Shown in pieces: positions 1 to 14,716 of a stretch of DNA of 64,000 nt. The notes beneath the pieces were generated by a model. It saw only the letters and a program-made list of their open reading frames with translations, did no database searches and was not told where the DNA came from. The position numbers and the translations under genes are program-made. Every line of letters starts with the position of its first letter. Position 1 is the stretch's first letter. This stretch comes from Sclerurus mexicanus (taxonomy: Eukaryota; Chordata; Aves; Passeriformes; Furnariidae), in NCBI GenBank assembly GCA_013396755.1, contig VWZF01005531.1:1718328-1782327 (forward strand), given 5' to 3'.

Positions 1-3000
1 CAGTTTGAGTGGCAGGCTGTCGGCACAAGTGTTTGCCCTGCAGATACCTATAGAGAACACAGCCCTTAGAGAAGGGAAACTTAGCCTGTGTGTTTATCTT
101 GCTACAAATGGTTGAGACAGGCTGCTCTGTTGGACTCTGCTCTTCAGATGCTGCACAGAAAGGATATCCTTCAGCCTCTGTGGGCTCAGTCTGGAAGGAA
201 GCAGTCCCTCAAGAGAACAGCTTTGCTTGCTCAACATTGCACTGCAGCTGGAAGGGAGACTGGAGCTCCAGGTCTCAAATAAGACTCAAACGCAGCTGGG
301 TGAAGCCTGTCCACAAACAACCCGTGAGCTGGCATGGCTTTTTGGTGAAGGGAAAGTCATCAGTAGGGTTTGCTTTTCTCCTGGAAAATCACTATTATCT
401 TCAAGAAAACACTGGTAGCAAATAGAAGACCACCTTCTGCCTAGCATGTAATCTTCTCCAGAGCAAAATCACCCTTGGAGAACAGGACATCTTTCTCCAG
501 GAACCTCTGCCTATTGGAAATGCCATAAAGCAAATCTGTTCCTGCTCATGGCTAAAACACAACAGCAAATCCTTCTCTTTTAATCATGAATCATCAGGTT
601 ACTTGTTATCACAGACTTTCTAATTTGCCTGTTAGTAGGAGAGTGGGTCTAGGATCATATTTCAGCTGTCAGTAGCCCTAGCTATTACTCATCTACTATC
701 TGCCTGTGGTTTTGGGATTAACAGCACCCCACTTGTATATTCATGCTTTGCAACAAATCACATATACCCATGTTCACCATTTTTTTTTTAAATTATTGTT
801 TATCTTAAAACAGGCAACCCATTGTTAGCAAGCAGAAGTGGTGAAGAAAAGAAGAGCAATTCTTACAACCCAGCTGCATTCTGAATTCCTTTTCTTTAAA
901 AGGTCAACATACCCCGAGAATAAACAAACCCAGTCTGTATGATGTCCTGAAGTGCTCCTTGGAGAAAAGTGAGCAGTCCTTCCTGCTGGGTGTATAAGGA
1001 GGATCCACAAAGGAACAACCAAGCAGGCTGTTGTCCAAGATGCTCAGATCTTCTGCCCAGTAAAGGCATCACAGATGGGAAGGCTGAAAAGAAAGGTGCA
1101 GCAAAAATACTATTCTGCACGTGTCCAGTATTGGACAGGCTGTGGAGGCTATATGAAACATCAGAAAAATGGTTTACTTTTCAGCTCTGAACCTCTCTGG
1201 TGCTGGACATCCACCCCACACAGTGAGATTTCAGAGACTCAAGGAGTGCATCAAGGCTGTGCTAGGGGATGCAGGAGCCTTAGCAGAACACCACATTTCT
1301 CCTTGTGGGGGCAAGAGTCTTAATGCCTGAAATGCAAAGATGTAAAGCTGTTCTTTGAACTGCTCCTGACACAGAGGACCTAGTGGATGAAACTAGGCAT
1401 GGGGGAACCATGGCAAAGGAGGAAGCTGGATAGAAAGAGATGTCTCAGAAGTTCCTGTGGCTGCTTAGGTTCCCAGGGGTTGGGATATAGGCAGGTACAC
1501 AATGCTTCAGCTCCTTCTCTGTAATGTGGGCAAGGTGTGAGTAAAGCTTGACAAGTGTTAAGTGATGTGACCTGCACTTTCCATGCCATAATGGATCTCA
1601 CATCTTATTTTACCTGGTCTATATAACCACTGCACAGGGCAAAGGAGATCATCCCCAGGTGATCCACTGTCTAATCCCAAGGGGTACTGGGAGTGTGTCA
1701 GCAATTCAGGCTAGCTCTTTCTCTCTAAATGATTTATTGATACTCACACAAGCTTCATTAGCAGCCTCAGGCTGGTTTTGTGGGTGCATTTCAGTGATTC
1801 CTAATGCAAATCTTTGAGCAGTGTTTCCAGAATTACTTCTCTCTCCTGACTTGCTCATTAAAAATCACTTCAGAAAAGTGATCTATTTCTCTTAAAGCCA
1901 TAATAATAAATTATCGACATTTCTTGTTTCTTGTGTAATACCCTGCCTGCTTTCCATTCTTTTCACAGCTTATGCTGAGCTGTCTGCCTCCTATTTGCAT
2001 TTGTGCAAGACTGCAATTTTTTTTTACAGTAAACCACACATGAATAAATTCCAGAGGCCTTTGCTGTCTGTCCCCACTACTCAGCTTCCTCTGGCTCTCA
2101 GTTACATTATTCTTTCTCGTAGGGACTCTTTTCAAGTATTACTCTGTGCCACTGCAAACTTTACTGAGCTAAGAGTGTTAAGGAAAGCGTGAATACCAGG
2201 AGTCAAGCACAAAGTATGAAGCTGTAACCCTCCTAGGGCACCACAACCCTGGAACACTGTCAAGACCTGGACTCATGCCCAGCAAATCGGCCTGACATCC
2301 ACAAGATGACTGGACTGGGGCTGTGCCTCCCCTGTTTTGCTCCCCCCTCAAAATTCTCTTCTCCTAATTCCCAAGCCTCTGTTCCCACCTGAAGAGGTAG
2401 TACACAACCTAGACGTGTGATGCCTGGTGACTGCTGATAACATGCTCTCACAGGCTGATGGGATTTCAGATATTTGCTCCCAAACAAAAACTGATCCTTT
2501 CACACCCAAACATGAGCCAATACAACATATAAAACAACTTCTGCAGCCCATTCATAAAGGCAAAAAAACTACAAAAGCATCCCACATTCTCCACAACTCT
2601 GAATATATTAGTGCAGAGGAAAGCACTGTTAGAGAGGATGCTGTTCAGAAACATGTCCTGTAACGAGCTACTAATATTTCAAGGGAAGTGGCAACAGCTG
2701 CATCATGAAGTAATTCAGAGCAAGGCTCCCTGAAGTCCCATTTAGGAATACCCTGTGGCCAGCCCCACACTGATGCAGTGGGTTCAGTACGTCACTCTAT
2801 GCAAGGGAGCTTGGGCTGTGCCTGCAAAGAGCAGAGTGAGACATGGGCCCTTTGGGGCCAGCCAACTGAGCCCCACCTGTTAATACAATTCCCTCTGGCA
2901 GAAGTTCTCTGGCCACAGCCTGGCCAGGAGGGATCCACACTTGCCACTGGCACTGAGCCCGCCCTGTGCTTAGCCAGGAACATGCTTCTCCTGCTGCTGC

Positions 3001-6000
3001 GCCTGTGGAGGAGCGAGGAGGAAAGAATGCCAAGTCATGACTCACAGAAGAATAAAACTGAGTGAATATCAACAGTAGGGAAGCCTCTGACACTGGAAAG
3101 GACTCAGTCATGGCAAAGTTGATTTATCACACAATACAGTTGTTTTATAGCTGCTGTTTCAACCATGCATTAGAACTTATGTGAACTGATGCTTCATGGT
3201 TAGAAGTGTATGGGTGTATTTTTTTATCCATCATCATCCAGCTTGTTTGAAGATCTTGTGATTTTGCATGTTTTTCTCCCTGCTAAAAGTATGTGTTTAT
3301 TACATGGGCTACTCTATCCTTGAAGAAACTGTCATGACCTTGACTGCCAGTCCCATTTACATTAAAAACCTTCAAAAATGCCCAGAAACCACTGCTTTTA
3401 CTCTCCTAGCTTCTGTTGTCTGAAAAAAATACTCATTTTTTTCTATTGAAAATAAGGAACACAGTCTTTCTTTTTTTCCCAGCCTGAACTGCCTCAGTCT
3501 ATTTGTTAAAGTGCTTGGCAGCAACAGTTGCTTGAAAATTAGACAGTTTGTAAAAGAAGAAATTATCTGTGCTGCTTGCTATCCCGCTGGGATTCAGAGC
3601 ATTCCCTGCTCTTCAGTGGATTAAATCTTTTCTGCATGAGATAAGAAAAAACCAAAAAAAACAACAAAGAGGAGAGGACTAAAGCGTTGCTTGCCAGGTG
3701 TTATTCAGCAGTGCTGGGCAATTGAATCAACTGTCCTTGGAGCCAGAGAAGACCTGCAGGAATGACTGCTGTGGGAGAGCTCTGAGCATGTCAACCTGCT
3801 GCTGCCACGCATATGGAAGCAAATATTAAGATCTGACAAAAGCCACGTAGGAGTGGTATTTTTGCAGCAAACTAGCAGCAGTCCACGGAGCATCTTACAC
3901 TTTAAAAAATCAATTTGCTTTGCAGAGTGGTAGAAACCTGCCCTCCTCCTGGGTTTCTGTCCTCGGTGGATTTATCTCTGCCTTTGTTCCTTGGATAGAA
4001 AATCTTGACTTCAAGCACACAGTGGTGAAAAGAGGACCTTTGAAATGCCAGCCCAGAACTCCCTTAACAGCATTAGTGGATCATGGCAAGCCTACAGCAG
4101 AACACTCTCCTTCACGTTCCCTTGCCCTTCAGGAGCACCTCTCCTCAGCAAAGCTGGGTGCTTTGCAAGGGCTAATTAGGGCTGTGGTTCTGCAAAGCAG
4201 ATGAAGGGCAAGAAGGGCAAGCTACTTGCTTACTTGTTGCAAATGGCTTTTTGTCCAAAATTCTTCTTTCATTTGTTACTGATTTGCAGAAGTATCTCAA
4301 TTGCTTGTAGTTTTAAAATTTGTTGTATTGCACACACCCCCTTTATAAATTTATTTGTCCTTTCTACTCACCAGCTATTTCTGATAAGTGCCATCCAGTG
4401 CCTGGCTTGTGCACATCTCCCTGCCACAGTTTCTGCCCCCCAGGGGAACCATATGGTGACACACAGCAAATAACACCGCTCTGCAGCCTGAACTTTGAGT
4501 GGAAACTTGGTTTAGAAGAAGAAAGGAAAGAGCTAAACTTTAGGATCTTCACATATTCTGATTTTCAAAGGCAACTGTCTGGTTTTGACTACTGAGCATG
4601 CCATATCCTTTCTGACCCATCCCTTCAAAAAGCACAGAAAACTGCTGGAAATCATGCTCCTGCATAGCAGCCCTAGCTCTGTGCACAAATAATTTGACGG
4701 CCTGACATCAGATGTTATTTAAAAAATATTTACCTTCATGTAGTCATGAACCACATACCAGGGAGAAGATTCATATGTCCAGAACTGAGAGAGCTCCTCT
4801 GAAGTCCAGGGATAGAGCTGAGGGGGTTTTTCATCTCACCTCTTTTCTCTCCCCTACAGCAAACATGGCTCTGCCAGCAGCTGCTGTTTTAAAGCAGCAT
4901 CCCAGACTTCCCCACCTGAGAGACACACAGGCCAGTTCAATTGTTTAATTAAAATGGCTTTAATGGCCAAATGGTCTAGGATGGTTTTTTTCATTTCTCC
5001 TTTGTTGTAAAGGGTCATTTTGCACACAAGGAAAATGTTTTGAAAGGTTTCAAATCAAGTCTAGTTGAAGCCATATGGGAAATGTTAAATCGCATGTCAA
5101 AATATCACTCCTGTTCATTTAAGCAAAGCCAGTTTGTGCTTTAATTTCCTTTATGCCTTAAACCCCTTTCATGATCAGTTTTCCTCAGTGTCCAGACCAT
5201 TCTACATTTTGACTGCACTTCCTATTAACTGTGAAATACTACAAGATGAGCTCATGGGTTGCTCTCTGCTCAGTTATACACTGTTTTGTCATTCAGCTCT
5301 CGGATAGCCAAACATCTATGAACTGCAAGCACTACATTTTAAAAACAGTTTGCAAAAAAAGTCAGTGACAGGACACAGCTGGAGGTAATTTAATGACTAC
5401 AGAGTATTAAGAATAGAAACAATTTCAGAATGCACCAAAATAGCTAGAAATGTAAGACCCTTGGCTGACTTAAAGCCTAGCAGTCTCTGTGTGAGGGGGA
5501 TGAATAGAGCAGCTCTCTAAGATCCTTTAATTCCAACAAGCAATTGGCAACCACGTTTTAACCTGCTGATGCAAAGTCCTCTTGGCTTTGCCTTTTATCC
5601 TGGCTTTTAAGATAGATCTAACCAAGACCTGGCTCACATATGCTCTACTCTGGGTTTATTTCCTGTAGGGTTTTATTACTGTCAGTTGCTGTTGCTGCTG
5701 CTTCAGAGACAAATTCAGATATTAAATGCAGTCGACTTAAGCTTTGAAGCTGAACAAAGCTCTATGCAGATGTTTGACAGGAAACGAGAGTCTTGGATTC
5801 CTAACAATTTTCATTTCTGATAGCTGAGGAAATTCAGGAACAAATATGAATGGTACAAATGGAATATACAAGGGACAGAAAAGCACAGAAGAATTCCCTT
5901 GGTACTCAAGACAGATACATTTACATCTTTTTTTGGAATTAAGTCCTTTCACTAGTAAATGCATTTAATATTTCACATTCCATGTAAGAAAGACTCACAA

Positions 6001-8063
6001 ATGTAAGACTTTGAATACTGAATTTGTCTCAGTACTTCCCTTATTGTTTGCAAACATTACTTTTTCCAAAACAAAGCAAAAGAGTTAAAAATATCAACAA
6101 CTCCCAACCCCTCAAATCCTTTCCTAAATGATAATGAACTTTAGCTTTTCTAGCCTTTAGCTATGTATGATCTGAGTATCCACTGGGCTACATTTGGCGC
6201 AGGGGAGTGCAAGTAGCTACCTAATTTTCCAGGCTGCAGGATCAAAATGGCACTCCGGATGTGGCAAAGTTAGTTTGGTTTGTGTGAACAGGGCACAATG
6301 AGGGTCCTAATCTGGCTGTCCTGGCTATGAATGTGCAAAGACACAGCCCAGGGAGAGCTGCAGTGTATGCAGACTACACAAGGCAAAGCGTTTGGTGACC
6401 ATCCTTTTGTTTCTGATGGCTTGAAAATAGGACTTTTTTTCAAGCCATGTGGCATTTTTGTTTTGTTCTCTTAGCCCTCAGGACCTCCTGTACATCTTCT
6501 TTCAGCTACCCAAACCAGGAGGAAATTAGGGCAAACCATGGTGCTGATTTCGTGTGCAATCATCCAGAGGAAGAAGTGAGACAGGTAAGAATCATGTCAG
6601 GCCTCCCTCATCTGTGAGGTCTGCTAAAACATTCTCTGGTCCTACCCATGGATTGAAGTGAGCAGCTCCAGGGCAATCCCCTGTCATATCACTTGGCAAG
6701 AAGGAAAACTGCTGGGGCTGGAGGTTGGGCCAGAGACACAAAAGTTTGTAATAGGTACCTTATGGGCCATGACGAAAACCACCAACTGAAATTACCAACA
6801 AAATGAAAAATATGTGCATTGCACAGCTGTGCAAAAAAATAGGAGATTTTTAAAATATATATGAGAAACTGATCTGTGACCAGTTTTATGGCAGAATGAA
6901 ATACTCTAGGGCATTTGTTTCCCAGTGACTTGTCCTGGGGATGTCAGTGCCACCACAGTGCACAGTGAACTCTGCCATTTCTCAGAAGAGTTGCTGGCTA
7001 GGGTGACCAACTTGGTTTTTTCCAGTAAGAACATTTTGGAAGCCTTTTTGTACCTAGGTTGTATTTGCCACCTCCCATAACCTGCAGCTTATGAACTAAA
7101 GTGACGTTTCCGACTGCACATCATCTTGTGGTTCTCTGTGGAGCTCAGCAGCAAGACAAGACTAGCAATGGCCAGTCAGCAAGGGAGACAGCCCAAGGGG
7201 ACCCAAGAACAGGCCAGGTCATTCTGTTCATGAAATTAGGGTAGGGAGAGCAGGTGGAGATGGCTAATTATGAGGAGAACAGTGAAAGGGAAAGAAAAGG
7301 GGGTGAGAGAGGTAAGAAAGAGAAGTGGATTGAAACTGAGATCAAGTCGTGCTGAGGAAGCAGATGGAGGTAAAAGCCAGCTGGGCCAGGTCTGAAAATA
7401 CCAAGGGAAAAATGCAGAAATCCCTCAGAATACTTAGAAGGCTCATTATAATAAATGATCAATTAATGCACAGAAGTGAATGCTTACCTCCTGACCTCTG
7501 GTGCATGGCTAGACCATCAATAAATCCGATGGAATGTTTATTGGTTTCAGTGGTATTAATCTTTATAGTTCCAAAACAGCATCCAATGTTGTCTTTCACC
7601 TTTATACTTCTGCAGTGTTGAATATTTGGAATTAATGGATAAGCTTCTGGAAAGAAGAACTCCTAAGCTCCTGAAAAAGGACTTGTGGACTTAATTTGTT
7701 TATGGGCTTTTAGATAAAGTTAACAGACATAGCTAGGCATTTTTTTCAGGAAAGCAAGGCATGGCATAGCTGCGGAAGCACAGCTATGAACTACCACCAA
7801 TGTGGTAGTTCAGTTGTGCAGTCTTTGACTTAGGACCGGCGTAGGAGCAAGAGTGTCAGAGGGGTGTGAGCTTTGCAAGGGCAGACCCTCTATTCCAGAA
7901 AGCAATTGTCCTCTTCTCTGAGCTCCTGTTGTTCTCAGTGGTGGACTTTAAAGGGGTCTGAAGCTAGCTGAATTGAACTTTCAAAGCATGAGACTGGCTA
8001 GTTACATATAAAACACATGTGAGGTTTATATATTGCACTGTTGCCCCAAAAGAGGTGCCCCTT
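1..8063. other. Noncoding stretch, nothing identified
   Basis: No coding exon, RNA gene or recognisable transposon was seen. Open frames here are short and rich in Cys, Ser, Leu and His, as expected of chance ORFs. A locally GC-richer patch at about 2770-3060 ends in a perfect AP-1-type heptamer (TGACTCA, 3038-3044). That makes it a conceivable but unproven regulatory patch. Confidence 0.5.
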
Positions 8064-8145
8064 GTGAGCTAGGCAGTTTTCAGCTATATGATGTTGTTCA
8101 TGCTCTCAAGAACTTATGGTTCCTATAAGGAAGAGAGGCAAACTA
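8064..8145 (+). repeat. Ancient interspersed repeat fragment (L2/L3- or MIR-tail-like)
   Basis: The stretch beginning GTGAGCTAGGCAG and continuing through CTCTCAAGAACTTATGG resembles the widespread 3' motif of ancient amniote LINE/SINE elements: a 'gctaggca' word, then a 'ctcaaggagcttac' word, then a 'gacagacaa'-like end. It is heavily diverged. The assignment rests on remembered motif order, not on an alignment. Confidence 0.4.
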
Positions 8146-10864
8146 GGGAAGGCTCTTTTGGGTTTCAGATTTCTCCTCCTGAAGAGAAGACTAAGCTACA
8201 ATTCAGCACTGTGAGTTCTAGGTAACAACAGCAGTTCCAGCTCTCCCAAATCCAGCTATCCTCACTCTCACATTTCTCACATTTCCAGTCTAACCAAAGC
8301 CTCTCAAAATAAGATTACATTTTGCCCTGAATGGAAGGAGAATCTGGAGGGACCATCAGAGCTGGTGCAAAGCTTGTAAGTGTGCAGGAATTAGCCAAAA
8401 ATGTAGTGCTAATATTTACTGGGCAGGAGTGTATATGTCCATGCAGGAGACAAAGACCTTGCAGAGGCCCCGTCTTGGGCAATGATGGTCTGTGGTCTCC
8501 TGGGCCCTGGCAAGCAATGTTGAGGCTAATGCACAGTGCTCTTGATGCACATTGACTGCCTGGTAGAAGACAGTGTCATGGCAGGATGCTTCTATGAGGA
8601 GCTGAGATAACAGGGTGGTAAAATAGTGCATAAAAAGACACATTATGCTAAAGTTGATGGAGCAAAGTGCTGCAATGAGGCAACGGACCATAAAAATAAT
8701 GTCATTTGCCAGTCCAGAGTCATTTCCAGGGCTGTAAAATTATTTGCTGGAAAGAGTCAGAGCAGGTTGCTGGCTCAGAGCAGTCTCTGCACTGGGCTGG
8801 CAATGCAGCCTCAGCTCTGTGTGATGCAGCACAGGCAGTTGCTGTCGGCCCCTGCTTTGGCTGGGTGCTGTGGGCCTGGGAAGCAAGCCTGGCAGACAGA
8901 AAGAAAAGCAAGAGGAAGCCTTAGGGCATTTGGCCTGGTCTTAATTTTTCAAGGTGAGATTTTTCTTTTCCTAGAAATTCCTTAAAATGCTGATTTCTCC
9001 TGGTGGATGTTACAGAGGTCCGGCCCTACTATTTTTCTCCTTTTTCAAGAGTGGAAAAGAAAATATTTTTTTCTTGTGTTCCTCAATGAAACTGAAACAA
9101 TACAACCTTGTTTGCTTTTGTTTTGATAGCTCCCATGTTGATGCACCAGCATCTCTGCTTGTGCCAGCACAGCTGTGGGAATACACGTAATCCTTCTCTC
9201 TCCACTGCTCAGTGTGTTCTTCATAAGCAGAACTCTAAACAATGTAAGCCCTATATTAACAATGGGTTTTGTGTACAAACATAGGACAAGAGGAAGAAGA
9301 GGGGAGAGCAGAATGACAGAGTTGTTCTTGCACAGCAATGGCTACCTGCTAATTTAGGAACTTACCCCTCTTCCCCAAATAACACTGCATAAATTTAGAC
9401 CATAAATTATTTGTGAATTTATTTTATTTTAAGTGTAAAAAACAAACACCTAAAGATGGATGGGGAGGAGAAAAAGAAAAATAATCAGGATATGAATGCA
9501 ATCATTCTTATTTATGTAGGAAAGTACAGCTTTGTGGATTTCTCCCATCTGTTCTGTTATATAGAACTAAATTGGAGTTAAATGCGCTTTCAAAATAAAT
9601 TATTACGACCTAAATTGAACGTGATTTGCAGGGAAAATAAAGCCATATGTGTTACATTAATTTCTCATTTTTGCTCCATTCCACTTCTCTTGGTCAGATG
9701 CATGTCATGCTCTGTTCCTAAATGGTGCCACTGATGCTGAAAGTAGAAGGTGACACTACATTTTCAGAAAGTGGGCTCAGTCTTTTAACTGTCTTTCTGA
9801 GGTCAGTGGGAGTGGCCCTGGCTCTCAGTGTTTACAAAGGGCATTCTCGTTTAAACTGCTGCAAACTGGGAAGAGAGTAAGATCAAGTTGGTCAAAGCAT
9901 GGCAGTATAGCACCCAGAGCAGGGGGTGAGAAGAGATGTGGGACTAAAGGAAATGACCCTGTTGCCCCAGCGTGGTGCATCTTTAGATAAGCAGAGCTAA
10001 AGGAGTATTGCACCAAACCCTCAGTGAGAGGGCTTTACATCACCCACTGCAACCTACAGCTTAAACTTGCTGATGGCAGAGTGGTAAGAGTGAGCAATGG
10101 ACCTGGAGGAACGTTTTCTGCTGGAATGTTTCTTAACAGAACAACAAGCTTTTAAGGAAAGAATTAAAAAGGAAGAGTTGCTGCAGACTCTGCATGTTTA
10201 TTGTTGGTTTCAATGGTGAATAAATACGACGGGCAATGTTGTTACTCTTGAAGAGTACTCGGGCAATTTTTAAGTCATTGTATTCTCCAAACTGGGCAAG
10301 ATAAATGCTTGAGCTAAATTTCACCCGTTTTTGCATCCCAGCTACTACTACATATATATGCATCGTGAAAGACACATACTGAAGATATATTTTTTTATGT
10401 TTCTGGGAAAAAAATTATTTGTATTGATTGTATCTCCTCTGGAAGCTGATATACCCAAGTTTTATATCTGTTTGAAGATCATGGGCAGAAAATAGAAAAT
10501 AGTGATGTTTACAGAGTGCACAAAGACATTGCTTTGCATTTTAATGAGGGATGACAGTAAACAGCTCTCTCTGTTTTCTTCTAGCTGCAGTGAGCTCTCG
10601 AATATTATGTTACTTTCAGTGATTTTGTCTCCTGTGTCCTTGAATTCCTCTCCTCTTATGTATCTTAGAAAGGCTGACAGAAACAGTGTCTCTGGCTTCA
10701 AGGCTTATACCCACAGCTCTATCAGCCACACTGCTGGAGATCACTCAACTGTCTCTCACCTAACTCGCTTCAGGACTGCTGGCAGTCTGCCTGCAGCAGG
10801 CTCTGGAGAAGTGACTGGCTACAGTATGAAGCTACTCAGCGTTTCCAGTCCCATTTCAACGTAC
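8146..10864. other. Noncoding stretch, nothing identified
   Basis: No exon with family support and no recognisable repeat was seen. The right-hand part overlaps a chance + strand ORF (10502-11053), which is discussed among the rejected items. Confidence 0.5.
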
Positions 10865-11002
10865 CTTTCCAAAATGCTTCTGAATTCCAGGATGAATGGA
10901 CAATGTTTGCTTTGGTCCTTCAAAATCAGCTGTTTCTGTGTTACACCTGTCTGTCCCATTCAGGTTGCTGCCACTAGTGATCAGCAACTGAGGGGTGAAA
11001 CT
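10865..11002 (-). CDS. Weak candidate internal exon, unknown protein
   Basis: On the minus strand, a pyrimidine-rich acceptor ending TTCAG sits directly before position 11002, and a good donor (AAG|GTACGT) follows position 10865. The enclosed 138 bases are 46 open codons that start and end in phase 0. The peptide contains a possible N-glycosylation sequon (NGT) and the string SIHPGIQKHF. I do not recognise a family. Another phase-0 candidate lies about 3.7 kb upstream on the same strand (14717-14920) and carries a loosely similar string, SIQPGLQDLF. Open frames of this size between GT/AG sites arise often by chance, so this is a hint only. Confidence 0.15.
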
Positions 11003-14000
11003 CTGAATTGCAAAACAGCAATTTTACATGAAAAGTGCCTGGAGAGAGAGTGATGAATGTATAGGCAAGTGGGCAAAATAACATAGAGGGGAGAGCATTT
11101 GAGTGTTTGAGCATCGTGCTAGGATTTTCTAACAAGCACCTTCCTGTTTTCTGTGCTTCCCTGAGAGCTGGGAAAAACTACCTGTAAATTGTCCTTTTGG
11201 TCTGGTTATGGATTTCTCCTGTGGATCCCCATCCTTTGTTTGGCACAGCCTCCTGCTCATCCACTACTAGTTTTAAAAGTCTCCAGGGACTCAGAGGGAA
11301 CATTTCCCACCAAGTAACTTGCATGAGATAGGCAGTTTTACATGTTACGGTATTTTTTAGCTTGTGTTGTTTGGTTACTTTTAGCTTTTGGCTGCATACT
11401 CAGTGATAAATGCAGTTTCTCTTAAGCATTTTTTTTCTCAGTTCAAATTTCACTGAGCAAAATGTAATTTACTACGGAAAAACACCACTGTATGAAATCC
11501 CACTGTGCATTGGATTTATTTATTCCCAAACAATTTCCCAGCCCAAAACTGTGCAAATGCACAGAGTTCTACCACTCAGTATAGCTGCTACATGAGTTTA
11601 AAGCAAACACAGACAATGCAGCATTAGACACCGACAGCAAAGGTGAACTGTTTGGTTAGCTAGCTTCCAGCCTTTCCTCCATCACTGCTCATGAGCAAAT
11701 GAGGTGCACAAACTCTCTGATTGGGTTCATGCACTTGGCATTTTGAGGCTGGCTTGCAGAGCTCATCTGTCTGGATGCAGATGGTTCACAGCCTCTTAAC
11801 CCCTTAGACTGTTGAATTCCTCACCTGGGCTCCCACTCAGCACAGTGGTAAGGCAAGCAGCTTCCTCACGCTGCTGACCGTGCTTGCCCCATGAGTGGGA
11901 AAGCATCTCTGTTATCTTGAGAAATGTCCTTACTTTGTTATAGTGTTCAATGTACTCCTTCTATAACATGGGATGGAGCTGTTTGAAATGACCAGGCCAG
12001 CACATTGCAGGTCTTTCTGCTGACCTGGGGTGGACGAAAGGCCATCAGAACTGCCAGGAGCCCACCTTGTCCTCTGGCTCCAGCACAGACATTCAGCAAG
12101 TGAAGAGTTAAGGAAGGTGCAGCAGCATTTCTTCATCTCACATACAGGTGGGAATGGACATATGGCTGAATACTTCCAATCTTCCTTGCCCTCCTCCTCT
12201 GTTCATTTTGAGGCTCTGGTTCAGAAATCCTGTACCACCATATGGGTTGCTCTTTCTGGACTTCATGTGTTTCCCATAAATCTCTGCTTTGGGCCTGCTG
12301 TGGAATAGGAATCCCTGAAGCTGTGAGCATACAGGAGTTGGCAGAGGAGGGATGTGGTTGAAGAGAAATGGTGCTCCTGAGAAGGCAAGGTGAGAGTGAA
12401 CCCATCAGGCAAGCACTACATCAGCTATGGCCTGCCACCTCATATAACGAGGGTATGATTTGCTAGGACAGGCACAGAGGAGGACAAAAAAGTCATAAAA
12501 TTCTCATTACAAAAACAAATGTTCCCCTTCTCTGTGGCTGTGATAGTGTCCAGAGCAGAAATGCAATAAAGATTATCTCCTCAAATATGGATGCAGCAAT
12601 GCTTAGGCACTTCTGTTACAAGAATGCATAAATACATTCACAGAAAAATAAAACACAGACAGTTCAGGCTTTTTCTCCATCAGTATCCAGTGGAAAGCAC
12701 AATGTGATCAGAAATAGAACATTGGATACCCAATCTGTACTCTCAAATATTTCACCTTTCTGCTGCATATTATTTTCTGTGGCAATCAGGGCAGTGCTGA
12801 AGCTTTGGTCACCTCAAATTAGGCACAAACATAGTAATGACCTCCTTTCCAAAGACATCAAGTGCTTGCAGCTCCCAATAGATCTGTGTGAACTTGCTCC
12901 TTTTTGGAAATAAAACCCCTTCTTTACAATCACATGTGAAAATATAGGTGCAGCTGTTTAACTAGGCCATGATGTTTTCTCCCTGGTGAAGCCCACGAAA
13001 ACGAGGTTTCCATCTTCAGTTTTACAAAATCCCTGCTTTTGAGTATGCATAGAATTGGGTCTTCTGCACGTAACTCATACCCACTGCTGTTTGGCTTGGT
13101 GGATGAAATGCAATATGGAAAACACCATCCGTTACGGTTAGCGACAGATGAAGGATTGTACAGTAGTGATGGGAGGTTTGCTATCCTCTTCTATCAGTGG
13201 GAAACATGAGCTTTACCAGCAAATCCCAGTTGCTTTTCAACATCTAGATTTCACAGCACATCTGTTGTGTCTGTGCTAATGAAACCTGCTTTTTTTGAGA
13301 AATGTGCTCATGTCTGGGTCACTAGTGTGGGTACATCTGTCATGTATAAAGTAACTAATCGGAAGAGCTAAGTTAAGAAAGATTTCTCAGGCTATTGCTA
13401 CACATTCTCACAACACTTGATTTTCCTGATTCTGCTTACTATTGGAGTAATGGTCAAGAGGAAAGGAGGGAGGGAATAAGAGAAAGAGATCTGTCACTTG
13501 GTGAGAAACCAGTCTATGGCATTCCAAACACGAGACTATCATGCTTGCTATATTACTTCCCTCTGGCTTTACTGTTACTTATTTTTTTCCATGAGAAACC
13601 CCTAGAGGGAACACTTTGTCAAGCCATATTGTGAATAACAGTACCTGAAGAGTATTTCTGTATTAGTGTATGGACACTATTTTGCTAGGGAGTGTAGAGT
13701 TCCAAAGGAAAACTGTTTGAAGGTAAACCAGTCATATGGTTGAACAAAAACAGGAAAAGGCAATGATTAGATTTGGCAAATAAGTATCTTGCCTCTATTT
13801 TGAACCATGATTTTCTGTTGGTTTCTTTCCACTGGCTGAGGTTATGCATCTGGAAAGGAAACAGGAATCCTTAAGACAGCACATTGTCAAGCTTCAAGAA
13901 GTTTGAAGTAGATACAGTCATGTCTGTGCCCTTCCTACTGTACATCTTCCGCTGTTACTACCCAGTTACATGAGCAGAGATTTATGCACCATTGATTTTT

Positions 14001-14716
14001 TCTTAAAGCTGACAAGGCCAAAGAAAATGGCAATGGAGAAATTAAATGTAAAATGTTACCTTGACTGCATCTTTAAAAGAATCACTGCACTAACAACATC
14101 AAATTAACTCCTGCAAAAATCATAACTCAAAGCCCCTTGGGGATGCGTAACATTTCGTATCACAGTATGCAATGCTAACTTTTATGTCTTATTGTATACA
14201 TGTATGTGACTGAAATATAGTTGCTGAGGGAACCATAACCTTGAATTATCCTGACTTATTTCAGCATGCCAAGCCTCAGCCACGGGATTACTAGGGCATG
14301 GACTTTCCTATATTTAGTGACAAGGAATATGCCCTACTGCCTTTCACTGGCCAAGCCTTATACTTCTAGTACAGTCATCTTGTGGGGCAGCAATAGAAGA
14401 CAGCAGATTCAGTTCAAGAATTCAGATCTATTAATTGAATGTGCTTGCTACGTTAAATACCTACACTTTAGATTTGGACATATCATGGTTGTTTTACAAG
14501 TTTGGTTTTAAATATCAACATTCTGTATAACTTTTGGCTGGTAAATACGGCAAAAGAATAGATCCTTGTTGTCAAATGTGCCAAACATCTCATAATAGAT
14601 GCTGAAGGACAAAAATCAGTGGAATTCTCTTTGCTTGGTTGGAGAACAACTAATAATAATCACAGTAATAACTGTTATTATAATAGGACTATGTGGTCTC
14701 CTACTGCTTAAACTAC
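11003..14716. other. Noncoding stretch, nothing identified
   Basis: AT-rich sequence with short chance ORFs on both strands. No transposon, RNA gene or supported exon was recognised. A small AT-rich inverted repeat (TAATAACTGTTATTA) lies near 14665-14680. Confidence 0.5.

Noticed and set aside
10502..11053. 183-codon + strand ORF, the longest after GPR141
   Set aside because: Low-complexity Ser/Leu/Cys composition, no domain, no splice or promoter context. Length alone is possible by chance in 64 kb of six-frame sequence.
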